Shown: one piece after another, positions 20,705-31,432 of the stretch | Layout: every line of letters begins with the position of its first letter | Position numbering within the stretch: the stretch's first letter is position 1 | DNA from: Actinernus sp. WN-2022 | Taxonomy: Eukaryota; Cnidaria; Anthozoa; Actiniaria; Actinernidae | DNA: 64,000 nucleotides | Reading direction: 5' to 3' | NCBI GenBank assembly: GCA_030867875.1 | Contig: JAOWCC010000238.1 | Coordinates: forward strand, 124,001 to 188,000 | The notes under the pieces: generated by a model | What the model was told of the DNA's origin: nothing | Databases searched by the model: none | Seen by the model: only the letters and a program-made list of their open reading frames with translations | Translations under genes and position numbers: made by a program

Positions 20705-20943
20705 GAGCGGTTTTCAATTGAGTATCGGAAGTGTTTTGGTTTTGCGTTTACTAAGCTCTCCTAATGGCTGAGAAAGTAAACCAACCAATCAGAATCCAAA
20801 GTAAAACCAAACGGAAATTGCTTTGGTTTGTCATTGGCTCACATGGAAGCCATTTATGAGTTACTTGTGATTACTCGCTCCTATGATTGGCTGGCTGTGG
20901 GTAATTTGCGTTTGGTTTCACTACACTCAACTGAAAACCGTTC
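20705..20943. mobile_element. MITE with TA duplication and GAGCGGTTTTCAATTGAGT ends
   Basis: Left end GAGCGGTTTTCAATTGAGT and right end inverse of GAACGGTTTTCAGTTGAGT (17 of 19 match) are flanked by TA on both sides. The interior has repeated AACCAATCA/TTGGCT-type short motifs and no ORF. The TA target and small size fit a Tc1/mariner-type non-autonomous element, though this is inference. Confidence 0.7.
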
Positions 20944-21624
20944 TAACACTACAACTACATAGTGTTATTTGTTTAGAAATATTTAACGGATAAAATGACT
21001 GCGCTTTTTAGTTCAAAGATAAATTAAATTCAAGCAACATAAACAACCAAAAGCAACACATGTTAAGTCGGCCTTTCTTCTTTTACATTCAATTCAACTA
21101 AATGCTACCGATGATTCTCGGCAAAAGATCAGTCAACTTTCGCCCACTACCTGGTTTTCTTTCTCTCCTCTCGATCTGTAGCCTTTCTTTGTCTCCGAGC
21201 AACGGAAAAAACCTGATACCACTGTCAATCCGTCATATAGATATCTTCGTTAAAATATTTAAGAAACAAGCATAAGCATTCTTGCTTTTCGATGTTGGGA
21301 CGACAAACTGACGGTGACGTCTCTACTTATGCACTCTTGTTGATTGAAATTTTTAACTCAACCCCTCTCCCCTAGCAGTAATTAACAGCCAATCAAAGAA
21401 AGCTATAAGGTAATTAAATATTCCTCCAATCAGGAGGCAGGGACAAATCTTGTCCCTAATTCAAATCTATTGGCGCGGTACGATCAGTCGACTGCCGCCC
21501 GCTACCAAAGGTGTTCTGTCTCGTGGCTCGCTTATCGCCCAGGCTTCAAAAGAAAAGTCAAAACAACGCTGCCAATCAACCGGAAAAACAATCCTCAGTG
21601 CCAGCGAGACCACACTCTCTGAAC
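20944..21624. other. Noncoding, similar in part to the window start
   Basis: CAACTAAATGCTACCGA near 21095 matches the window start, consistent with a unit boundary. The 61-codon ORF at 21450-21635 has no supporting features. Nothing else recognised. Confidence 0.35.
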
Positions 21625-22020
21625 TCTGGGTGTGAATCAGAACAATACATGCACGCTGGTAGATGTAACTAATTTACGATAGTTTACCGTGGTATGTCGT
21701 CTTATTTGCCACGTCTTGCGTGATCTGGGTGTGAATCAGAACAATACATGCACGCTGGTAGATGTAACTAATTTACGATAGTTTACCGTGGTATGTCGTC
21801 TTATTTGCCACGTCTTGCGTGATCTGGGTGTGAATCAGAACAATACATGCACGCTGGTAGATGTAACTAATTTACGATAGTTTACCGTGGTATGTCGTCT
21901 TATTTGCCACGTCTTGCGTGATCTGGGTGTGAATCAGAACAATACATGCACGCTGGTAGATGTAGCTAATTTACGATAGTTTACCGTGGTATGTAGTCCG
22001 ATTTCCCACGTTTTGCGTCA
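21625..22020 (+). repeat. 99-bp tandem repeat, four units
   Basis: Units beginning TCTGGGTGTGAATCAG start at 21625, 21724, 21823 and 21922, exactly 99 bp apart. The first three are almost identical and the fourth diverges at its end. The second half of each unit (TTTACGATAGTTTACCGTGG…CACGT) equals the left arm of the foldback element that follows at 21967-22139, so the array was probably built by repeating one arm plus its flank. Confidence 0.9.
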
Positions 22021-22139
22021 TCGCATGGTCAAAATTGCTGTGGATGTCACGAGGCGCTAGCCCACAACAAAGTTTGATCATGAGATGACTAAAAATGTGG
22101 TAAATAAGAGGACATGCCACGGTGAACTATCGTAAATTT
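21967..22139. mobile_element. Degenerate foldback element (same family as 50759-50941)
   Basis: AATTTACGATAGTTTACCGTGG at the left pairs with CCACGGTGAACTATCGTAAA at the right. Inside, the arms carry CATGGTCAAAATT / TTTGATCATG and the TTATTTACCAC motif. The 50759-50941 element has the same layout and core strings with far better pairing, so this is an older or more rearranged member. Its left arm coincides with the last unit of the 99-bp array. Confidence 0.65.
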
Positions 22140-22259
22140 GTTTTGTTACAACAACAAACAAGAAATAGCCAAGCGGAAGCGCATTGAAACCGATGGAAAT
22201 TGTGAGAGAAAAGTGATTCTAGCGCGCTATCACGTGATGTGTGGCGCGAGCAATGACGC

Positions 22260-22797
22260 AATACGTGGTATGTCCTCTTATTTTCAATGGCAATAAGCCA
22301 AACAGATAACGAGAAACTCAGCAATTCATTTTCCTGGAGGGACTTACTGTTTCGTTCTGGGGGTGTTTGAGGAAGATACCACTCCAATGGCGTGAGTCAC
22401 CACGGGTACGGGTGTTGTTGACGTTGCGGAGAACTACGGGAATTCCATCCAGAATGCTTCACACACCAGGTTGTTCATGCTGTAAAAGATTCGGACTTTT
22501 TAGGGAGCTCAAGTTCAAGTTCAATTTATTCACACTTGTTTAGTTTACAATTAAAATTTGAATATAACAAAATAAATAGTAGATATTTACATGTGGTAAA
22601 TTGATAAGTGTGTAGTGGTCAAAGGAGCAAAAGCTTTCGAGTTGCCAACTACCATGTGCAGTTCATCAGCGCGGTAAACAACGAAGACCCAGAAGCTTTC
22701 ACAGCACGAAGACTGAGTACTAAAACGTTTTCTCTGGACTAGGGTGTCTTGAACGCCCATATCATATAGAACTAGACCCCACGGTCCAACCAGTAGT
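22260..22797. other. Segment shared by units 2 and 3, leading into gypsy sequence
   Basis: This is colinear with 55058-55620, beginning at the GTGGTATGTCCTCTTATTT motif. The right part (from ~22610) may be the decayed region just upstream of the gypsy RT. In unit 1 this segment is replaced by unrelated sequence. No ORF is conserved. Confidence 0.5.
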
Positions 22798-24915
22798 AAG
22801 TACCCCGAGGAGAGTCCCGTATTGAATACTGGACAGAGTTAAGAATCATAATGCTCTCGACGACCAGTCAAGGCGTCATTGTTCCAGTTGATGAGCCCAT
22901 GGACTGGGTCAACTCGATGGTCGCTCTCGAAAAGAAAAACACCGAAACACTTCGGATCTGCATTGATCCGCGTCCGCTGAACAAGGCAACCAAGAGAGAA
23001 CACTATTACTTATAGAGGAGATAACGACAAGCTAAGGGGAGCGAAGTATTTCTCAACCCTAGAGGTGTGATCAGGGTATTGGCAGATACCATGTTTGCAA
23101 CGCCGTTTGGCCTATATAGTTTCACTCGAATACCCTTCGGCATTCACAGCGCACAAAAATTAGTCTTTCATAAGAGACTGTACGAACTTCTCGATAACCT
23201 CTCAGGAATTGAGATAGATATCGACGACATTCTCTTCTGAGGTAGAACCCCAGAGGAACACGACGAGACTTGAGAGAACGTTATAGAGGGCCAGACAGTG
23301 CAACCTGAGACTTAACCGTGACAAGTGGAAGCTCAGGCGTCCCGAGGGTTTGTACATTAGCCATGTACTCTCAAGAGAATGTGCAAGCCAGACGCTTCCA
23401 AAGTGGAAACCATAACCAGTATGCCCGCTCCAGAAGACAAACACGGTATACAGCTACTTGGCATGGTCAGCTACGTGGTCAAGTTCGCCCCCAATATCTC
23501 AGGTGTCAGAGCATCGCTACGCGAGCTGCTCAAGAAGGAACTCGCGTGGTAGAACGTCACGAACAGTCACTCCCCGATATCAAGAAGCTCTTAACGGAAA
23601 CGAGCCCAGGAATCCTGAAGTACTATAACCCAACGCAGCCAGTGTAGTTGCAGGTAAACGCGTGTAAGTCAGGTCTTACTGAATGCAGTGTAACTGACAG
23701 GATGGATCACCCTGAAGCTGATTGCAGGTACGCGCATATCGAAACGGAACTGCTAGCTGTAGTGTTTGGCTTTGAATGTCTCTACCAATACGTTTATGTC
23801 AAGCAGGTAGCGGTCGAGGCGGACCACAAACCATTGCTGCTTCGTTTAAGTTTAAGCAGGTTGGAGTAATGGCAGCTAAATAGCCGAATAGCTCGTCTAA
23901 AGAGGTACGACATAGATATCAATTACAAAGCGCGAAAGTAGCTCTACACTGCAGACTGGCTCTCAAGAGCACACCTCCCAACAACTGACACGGAGGATGA
24001 AGAGCTGGTGAAATGCGTCATTCAGTCACATCATTAGTGACCAGAAGATAGCAGAACTTCAACGAGAGATATCAAGTGACACAACGATGATAAAAGGCTA
24101 CACAGGCTGACTAAAGTGTCCCAGTTTAGATTCGTGAATACTGGTCCAGCAAAGACGAACTCTCTGTTATCGACGGCTTTATAAAGGCGAGGCAATCGTA
24201 GTACCTCAAGCACTGAGAAGAGGTCATGAAGAAGATACACGAAGGACACCTAGTCATCGAAAGAAGCAAACTTCGAGCCCACTATTGGGAGATCGCTTCT
24301 CTACGCTGTTACAACGACAGAATGCGTAGTCAAGAAAATTAAACCGATCTTCTCGAGACACGGGATAGCGGAAATAGTCAAGTCGGACAATGTGCCACAA
24401 TACAGTTCCGGTGAATTCGCAAAGTTTGGTGCGGATTGGAATTTCAAGTTCGTGACAGTGAATCCCACTCAGTACTCGCAGTCTAACGCAGACAAAGCCA
24501 AGCGTGATGGCAACGATCCCAATCTTGCCATTCTTGAGTAGCGCAACACACGAGTGGATAATTACAAATCTCCTGCACAGTTATCCATGGGTAGACGTCT
24601 GTGCGCACTTCTTCCCTGCACTACGAACTACCTGCTTCCGGAGAGTCCTAGCCACAAGGAGACGCAAATGCGACGGCTCAGGAAAAAAGCAGAGTATCCA
24701 AAAGGAGTCCTACGACAAATCAGCTGTCACGTTGTTTCCGGTGAGACGGTCCAAAGGAAGCAGGAAGGGGATTGGAAACCTGCAAAGGTTATGGCAGCAG
24801 CAGAGACTCCCCTGAGCTATATTGTTGAGCAGTCTACCGCCGAAATCGCAAACATCTCTTACCACCGTCTTCATTTTTATGCGATGGCGCCAGATCAAAG
24901 TCGCGACGCATAGTT
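22798..24915 (+). mobile_element. Degenerate Ty3/gypsy-like pol remnant, copy 2
   Basis: The order of fragments is the same as in copy 1: RT N-terminal, DIDDIL-type catalytic string near 23218-23235, connection region, RNase H (about 23570-23870, with IETELLAVVFGFE and VEADHKP), then integrase and its C-terminal tail to the TAG near 24912. In-frame stops and indels break it into at least six pieces. A likely RNase H catalytic Asp is Asn here (QVNAC). Compared with copy 1 it keeps ~70 bp more around the RT-RNase H connection and lacks some later indels. It is inactive. Confidence 0.8.
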
Positions 24916-24939
24916 TGCATTAGACTTCCGTCAATCATA

Positions 24940-24975
24940 CAAAGTAGGAGGGGTAATTACCTGTGACGGTGGGAC
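24940..24975 (+). other. Putative polypurine tract and 3' LTR start, gypsy copy 2
   Basis: AAAGTAGGAGGGG is followed by TGTGACG at 24962, as in copy 1. Unit 3 lacks this because a deletion of ~680 bp joins the integrase remnant directly to downstream sequence at about 57112. Confidence 0.45.
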
Positions 24976-25276
24976 GTGAAAATTATTCTCTCGTCAAATC
25001 CTGTTCATTTTATTATTCGCCTTTTGGGTTTTTTCTTAATCAAGTTTTCTAACAAAATAGGATAAGTACAGAGTTCCGTTCAGGTCCGTTCCGAATACTT
25101 TCTTACGTGCTGTCAGACGATGGCCAATATGTATCTGACTGCGCGCATTAACTGCGCGCATTTTTGAAGTCTTTCCAATCATGTTGGCTAGCCTCTTCCC
25201 CTTTGTATGATATACGGAAGCCCAGTGCAAACTACACGTCGCAACTTTGGAAGATGTATTGATAAAGATCTAGATA

Positions 25277-25466
25277 CAATCAACTACATTATAATTTATT
25301 AAATCTTACTGGCACATAATAATCCTTGTTCTATTTCTATTTTATTTCAACCATTTATCTTTTCTGTTTCCCATTTATTAGTGAAATATATATTTTTAAT
25401 ACAGGACCTCCCTGAAAATCACAAATTGTGAGTGGAGCTTTCCTGTCAAAATATTATTATTATTAT
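25277..25466 (+). mobile_element. Short retroposon 3' end with TAGATA duplication
   Basis: Units 1 and 3 read CTAGATAGCGA without a break. Unit 2 has 190 bp inserted here, flanked by TAGATA (25271-25276 and 25467-25472) and ending in (ATT)n. The tandem tail and target duplication indicate retroposition of a 5'-truncated element. Too short to classify. Confidence 0.7.
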
Positions 25467-26185
25467 TAGATAGCGACGAGGATGAAGAGCTGGACTGAAC
25501 AGTACTGTAAAACACTTATGGACTTCGCTTGTACTCAACACTGATTGGATGAAGTAACCGTAAGTTTGAATGCTTTGTTTTCGTTCTGCGGTGTGCATGA
25601 TTGGTTCTAGTTGTATACGTGGCCCTGATTACAGTAGTTGTACAGTAAAGATCTTGTGAAGATCGTCGAGACTAATTTAACGTAGGGACCAGTCATTATT
25701 TAGTAACGGGGAACGGCTATTAGGCTTGCAGCGTTCCGTGTCTAAATGTTGTGACCCTCCCCTTTTTCTCATAATAAAATATTATGCCCCTTCCTCAGTT
25801 TAAGCACAAAAAATTACGATCTCCCTACACCCTTGAGTAAGCGGCCTCGTGCTTTCATCTGTTCTCGGTGTTTGGATCCCCTGGTGAAACACTAGCTCCC
25901 CTTTTTGATATATTACTTCCCACGTTATAAAACAACAACAATGACAAGTTTTTTATTAAACATTAACTTGAACAAGCATGTCAGTATTATAGACCCAACA
26001 TGATTATACCAAACTAGTCATCCTTTGTGCCTGATCTAAGCTAGCCTGTTGACAAGCCCTGGATACTAAAAAAACTAAAAAATCTGACAAAACAAAAGAG
26101 AAGACGAGAACTGGGGGTAGACAACGTGAAGAGAGGGGGAATGGGGAGAGAAAGGGGAAAGGGAAAGAGGGCCTGTGGACATTCT

Positions 26186-26332
26186 ATTGCTGGCTTTCAC
26201 TTGACGTCATAGCCGCCATGTTGGTGACCTTAAACAATAGATTCCTCCTTTTCTTCTTTTGTTGGGGCACCAACATGGCCGCCATGCCCTTTGTCATATG
26301 AATCTCTGGGGATTGAGTGAAAACCAGCAATT
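26186..26332. mobile_element. MITE with ATTGCTGG ends (family of 57514-57662)
   Basis: Left ATTGCTGGCTTTCACT pairs with right AGTGAAAACCAGCAAT. The subterminal arms carry AGCCGCCATGTTGG and its inverse CCAACATGGCCGCCATG. The right half matches, in reverse orientation, the unit-3 MITE at 57514-57662. Confidence 0.65.
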
Positions 26333-26486
26333 CAGAACCTTGTTCCGCTATACCAGCTGCTGGTATGCCCTCTGATTGGTCAATTGACAGTTCGCGTCAA
26401 CACCTATCTGTCATGTCTAAAATCAGATGAGCCCAGCCTTCTTAGGTTCACTTATACTTCAGAATTTGTTGAGGGATTTCCCAAAC

Positions 26487-26955
26487 GTGAAATCACTTCG
26501 ACGGGAGCAGGAAGAGTGTCTTGAAAACCTGGCGAGTGGCAAAGATGTGTTTGTGTAACAGAGACAAGAAGAATACGAAAAGAACTGTTAGGTATTTTGA
26601 ACTGTTGCTGCACGAGCGGCTGCACGACCTGTCTGTCGTATTAATTTCGTGATAGTAGTTTGTTGTATTTTTAGTCAGTTGGATTTTGGGAGTAAACAAC
26701 TCAGTTCAGTCTGTCTTGTGGAAAGTTACATTTGCAACGTTACCTACTGGCTTCGGGCGGAAGAGCTTAATTTTTCAGTTATTGATGACAGTTTGGCATG
26801 GTAAGGATACAGCTACAATTGTTGTAGTTTCTCCGTTGGTTGCCATTATGAATGACCAGGTCAAGGATCTCAAGGCAATTGGGGGATATCAGCCGCCGCA
26901 ATAGTGGGATTGTCAAAAAGATGGACAACAGAGCTGAAAGAGGAGAAGGTTAGAC
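26487..26955 (+). pseudogene. RecQ-like helicase fragment (decayed)
   Basis: 26487-26555 encodes VKSLRREQEECLENLASGKD plus VFV, the typical lead-in to the Walker A motif of RecQ-type SF2 helicases. After ~180 bp of unrelated sequence, 26735-26880 encodes LPTGFGRKSLIFQLL (Walker A with an extra Arg between Gly and Lys), then VVVSPLVAIMNDQVKDL (motif Ia region). A one-base shift near 26885 moves the frame on to GISAAAIVG. The interruption, inserted residue and frameshift show it is dead. It lies inside a TIR element, so it is either a captured host fragment or a leftover of an element-encoded helicase. Confidence 0.75.
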
Positions 26956-27533
26956 AGCAAACTTTGCAATAGCGATTCAGTTACAGGATGGTAAGGCCAT
27001 TTTAAAAATCATGTATAAAGCTTTTACTGGCGAAACTGACTTCACGCCCAAATTAATGGCAAATGTGTGAAATTTCAACCGAAGTCGTATCGAAAAATTA
27101 TATCGATCTACTCTACCGCTACCTGGAACGGAATTCACAGTAAACTTGATTTTATTTCTTTTGAAAATTAACGTTTATAGCTCGATCTTTCTTTAGCTAT
27201 GCAGGCTTTAAACTGTGCGTCTTTTCCCAGTATCAAGAGCCTGTGAACAGGCAAATTATATAGCTATAAGTCCGCTTTGACATGCCGCGGTATGTTTACA
27301 TCCCATCCCGCGCTATAAACTGGAATTTGATAGACAGCTTGAAACAGCAATTCAGTGACAGCTTGACAAGTGGGCGGAAGAGGTTTCGGAATAGAATGTC
27401 CACACACTCTCTTTCTCTCCCCCTCTCCCCAGTCCCCCTCTTCTTTCCGTCCGCCATTTTGTTTTCGCCACGTTTTATTTTCATCATTTTCTATTCCCCA
27501 GTATCTAGAGCCTGTGAACAGGCTAGAACTAAG

Positions 27534-28348
27534 CTCTTATCGCAGTGTCGCCTTTTTGAGAGACACACTGATGTGATTGCTTATTCGAGTAGCAAACCTT
27601 TTGTATAGATTAATCAGTTTCCTTTGGAGATGTCATAACTACAGGCAACAAATGAGTTTGGTAGCCAATATCTTAAATGCTCTTATAATTCGCAGTAAAA
27701 TAGGACTAATGGTTCTGATGTTTGTTTTATGGTAGGTATATTTCCATGGTGCAGGTTCCATATATGGACTCTAATAATGAATTGCCATTAAATAGATCAG
27801 AGTCACTATTTTTTATAAACCAACAAATATAGTGTCCAGGACTTGCCGTACAAGAAACTATTTGTAGCCTGGAAATATCCAAGGTTATTCGCCTGAAGCG
27901 AGGGGGTATGCGATTTCTTCACCGATGGTTTCCCCCAAGGTGAATAACTCCCATATCCCCGAGCGGAAGGCTGATAACTCTTACTTGTTTTGGCTCAATC
28001 CCGGGTTATGGGAAACTACCCACCCACCCCTCCCTTGGATATGCATCGTTCTATTAATGATTAACCATTAAAGGTTAGGGTGAAGTATAGGGAGGGGTGG
28101 GGGTTTCCCAAAAACCGTGATTGATCCCTTGTTTTCCACATGGCTCGGTTTTCTATTTTCATTACGGGGGACTATATCTCGAAACTCCTGCCCAGTTCCA
28201 AAGGCAACTTATTCTCCTTACACTTTCCTTGTACTAAGTTCTAAGTAAATATTTTATGAGAACATGAAAAAAACGGAGTGTCCTGTGGAACGTCTTGATT
28301 ACCCGTCGTCTGTCCTATCCACTACACTATAAGCTTCATTGGTTGAAA
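27534..28348. other. Shared noncoding segment
   Basis: This matches unit 1 (3448-3840 and 4525-4960) with small differences. No ORF or repeat of note apart from the GGAGGGGTGGGGG tract also present in unit 1. Confidence 0.45.
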
Positions 28349-28629
28349 CATAGTTAATAGAGTGGAATGGTGATGAATCCCAGCGACCTTCTTTGCTATA
28401 TGTCTTTGTTAGCTTTTTTCAACCGTGACCCTGCACAAAACACAATAGAAATTCCAATGTGTTAATCAATCAGCCAATAGAAACGTGCGAGTTCAGTCGT
28501 TCAGGGGACGCTAATGAACTATGACCCTGCACAATCTTGTCTTGCCCCCTTCCAACATAAATCGCAGCGCCTTTGTTAGCCCCTTTGAAGTTTGCCGGGT
28601 TTCATAACCATTCCACTCTATTAACTATG
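28349..28629. mobile_element. 281-bp MITE, perfect CATAGTTAATAGAGTGGAAT ends, unit 2 only
   Basis: The first 23 bp, from CATAGTTAATAGAGTGGAAT, are repeated inverted without mismatch at the end. The flanks are GGTTGAAA and GGTTGATA (allowing one base of overlap with the terminus), an ~8-bp target duplication. Unit 1 has the undisturbed site TTGGTTGAAAGAATCG near 4966. The interior repeats GACCCTGCACAA twice and has no ORF. Confidence 0.8.
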
Positions 28630-29897
28630 GTTGATAGAATCGAGAAATAACAACGATAAGCCCTATGAACGGTAATTTAATGCAACAATAAGCCAGGCAA
28701 ATAACCCTTCCTAATAATTGATGAAATGAGATATTGTTCTTGCGTGCAACGAGAAAACCTCACCATTGTAAAAAATAAGCAGTTATGATATGACAGCCCC
28801 ACGGCTCTTTCACGCTGGAAGTTTCGTTGACACGCATGTGGTTAGCTCTTCAAAGACTTGATTAATTCAAGCGAAGCTAATTTATCCGCACAATTTAGCT
28901 TCCATATCATAACGATGAGACTGCACTGAGGTCTTAGCTAGCTAATCGATATTTGATGTGATTAATTTTGTGGCAATCACAAAATTACAGCTTCTGAGAT
29001 TCAACTCTCGTGGAGCTTTCTGAAATTCAAATTCAAAGAAAACCTGATGCATAACCGACATTTTCGACAAAAAGTGTTGCTATGCAGGAATCCAATGTAT
29101 ATAGATTCTTGCAATATAGGGTATTTGCAACTAGCTTTGGTTGAAACCTCGCTTACTTTTGGGGGAAATGGTTATGTGACAAGGTGAGTGTTTTAATCCG
29201 AATTGTATTTGAGTCTCTTTTGGTAATCTTAGTACTCACGATATTAGAATATTTAAGAAACAATCAATGTAAAAGCTAGGCACAATTCTATGGTTGAGAC
29301 GCAATTTGCTTTCCCCACATTAGGATTTTGTTTTTCATACTGACAACCCATCAACCCTTAAACGATAAATTTCTGAAATCAAGTCTACTGAAACTGTGTT
29401 TTAAAACTACTTTCCTTTTGTTTGAAAACGTTTCGTCCAATCAGAAGAGTCCAAAACTATAACCAAGAAAGCTTTCAATTTAAAATATTCCCACGTTGAA
29501 TTTTCGTCATATTGAAAGTTATGAGAGATTTAGCTAGCTAGATGCAATACAAATCTGTAAAAAAATAATTGAGAAAATGATATTCCTCATCAAGGTTTGA
29601 TAGATTTTTGTTTAAGCCAATGGAGGTGGACGATTGGAACGATACCAGAATTAGCACCTTTTTACATCCATGCCAGGATCAGAGCAGTGACATAAAAATA
29701 AGGATGAAACAATAGCACTAATACGGAATACAACAGCTGCACGTGGAAATAACAAAGATGGAGCACTCATGTAGTTTTCTGTACTATGGTCCACTGTAAG
29801 AATTACAACTGACTCACTTGATGGTAAATACTAGCCGTTTTCGCGATTTGAAATAATTCTGATTAAACCTGTTTTGTTTCACTCACGATCTCTTCCA
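28630..29897. other. Shared noncoding segment with small unit-2 insertions
   Basis: Compared with unit 1 (4970-5851), extra sequence occurs at about 28742-29065 and about 29472-29615. Neither shows clear inverted ends or target duplications. No ORF supported. Confidence 0.4.
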
Positions 29898-31145
29898 TTT
29901 AGCCGCCATCTTGAAATTCCTTTGTTACAATGCGATTTTCCGCTGACAATAATTAATGTTGGCGCTCACGAGACTCGTAGTGTAACTTGAAAAGCGGGGA
30001 GCGAAACTGTGGTGCACGTGACGTCTATGAACCAATTGGAAACAAGAACTCGGTGTGTCTTCTCCTGATGCTATAGTAGCAGTTTCCTAGGAAACGATTT
30101 CGGCGGTAGCAAGAATGATTGCTGACAGGTTGGACATTTGAAAACCGCAGACCGACTGCCATGTTGAAGTCTGTAAATCGCTGCGACAAGTCTTCTTCTC
30201 GGTCTTCAAGTTCCGGAGTTTATTTACTAAACGAATTTGAAGAACTGTTAACACTGATGGCTTAACAGTTACAATCAAACGAGGAACAACCTAAAAACGG
30301 GAAAATATTTTGAATTCAGCTGATATGTTTTTAATAGGTTCTAATACTTCAGAAGTTTTTAAGTAATTAAGGCAGTCGTTCTGTGATTTTGAAAACACTA
30401 GGCGCCGTAACAATTAACACAACCCTTCAGTTACCCTTCAGGACATTTTAATAATTTGCCTCAGAATAAAATACAACTTCGCAGTTTCTGGTCCCGAAAC
30501 GTAGCTATACCCTGAATCGCTTGACATCCTAGTCGTAAATAATCTGCTTTTTAGGCAGTTTAAGGCTGCTAAAGTGGCCTAGTCTATCACAGCGCTGGTT
30601 GGGCGGAGGCCGCCATTTGCAACTGCCTTTGTACACAAAAGCGAGAACATTGATTTCTGCATGGATTTTTACCAAATAAAAACTCTCTGAAACATCTAGG
30701 TATCTATACTAAATTTCCAGCGGGAAAGTTTGGCTTAAACATACGATTTTCAACACGAAATAATTCACAACAGACTTTTGTTTAATCGCACACCTCAATT
30801 AGCTTCTTCCATGCTTATTAAGCAGCTCTCTCACGGTCTTGGTAAACGAGACCTCTGCTAGCAGGGAATTAGCTTCTTCATCTATGTAATTTTACTTGGT
30901 ATAGGTACTCTCACCTCCCTTCTAGTTTGTGTTGTGTTCACTGAGTACGTACTTTGTTGAAATTGGCTCCTGCTACAGAATGTTGACGGTTTCACTCTCC
31001 GCCTTTTCTCTCCCCTTCGGGGCTCGCTCGGCAGTACGTGCCTTTTCGGCGCTCGCTCGGCATTACGAGTATCGTGAGCGCCAACCTTAATTATTGTCAG
31101 CGGAAAGTCGCAATGTAATAAAGGAATTTCAAGATGGCGGCTAAA
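29898..31145. mobile_element. Long-TIR element, copy 2
   Basis: This is the counterpart of 5852-7113, with the same TTTAGCCGCCATCTTG…CAAGATGGCGGCTAAA ends, ~93-bp arms and flanking CCA. Small indels relative to copies 1 and 3 are spread over its length. No ORF is conserved. Confidence 0.8.
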
Positions 31146-31432
31146 CCAAGTCCGTCGTGCTCCCTTGGTTGCATCTGCTTAGGTCGCTAGAACCACGCTT
31201 TAGACGACTTTCGCTTTTAAAATCCGGCTTTGTCATAGAGTGAACACTTGATGGCCTTTCTTTTAGTGCCGTGAAGATTCGGACAGTAACAACGTCACAG
31301 ACCACCTCGAATATTAAATATTCTTTCACTCTAGCTGAGTGTATACACTATTTCACTTTATGAGTCCGAAGATGTGCAGTAAGATTGCTTCCCGCTGATT
31401 TAAATGCATGCTTTGAAATATTTCATACACTT

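Larger units (their letters stand above)
26041..27525. mobile_element. 1.49-kb TIR element with 8-bp target duplication, carrying a helicase fragment
   Basis: Units 1 and 3 read GATCTAAG (or AATCTAAG) directly into CTCTTATCGC; unit 2 has 1485 bp between. The ends are inverted repeats beginning CTAGCCTGTT and ending AACAGGCTA. Over 25 bp the subterminal match is 21 of 25 (AGCCTGTT…GATACT). The flanks are GATCTAAG (26033-26040) and GAACTAAG (27526-27533), an 8-bp target duplication with one mismatch. Such duplications occur in hAT, P and a few other superfamilies. A second copy of the right terminus lies at about 27228-27252, so the element may be composite. Inside are a MITE (26186-26332) and a RecQ-like helicase relic (26487-26955). 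No transposase was seen. Confidence 0.75.

Noticed and set aside
21625..22020. 99-bp direct repeats considered as a CRISPR-like array
   Set aside because: Units are contiguous with no spacers, and the context is clearly eukaryotic. It is a minisatellite-type array.
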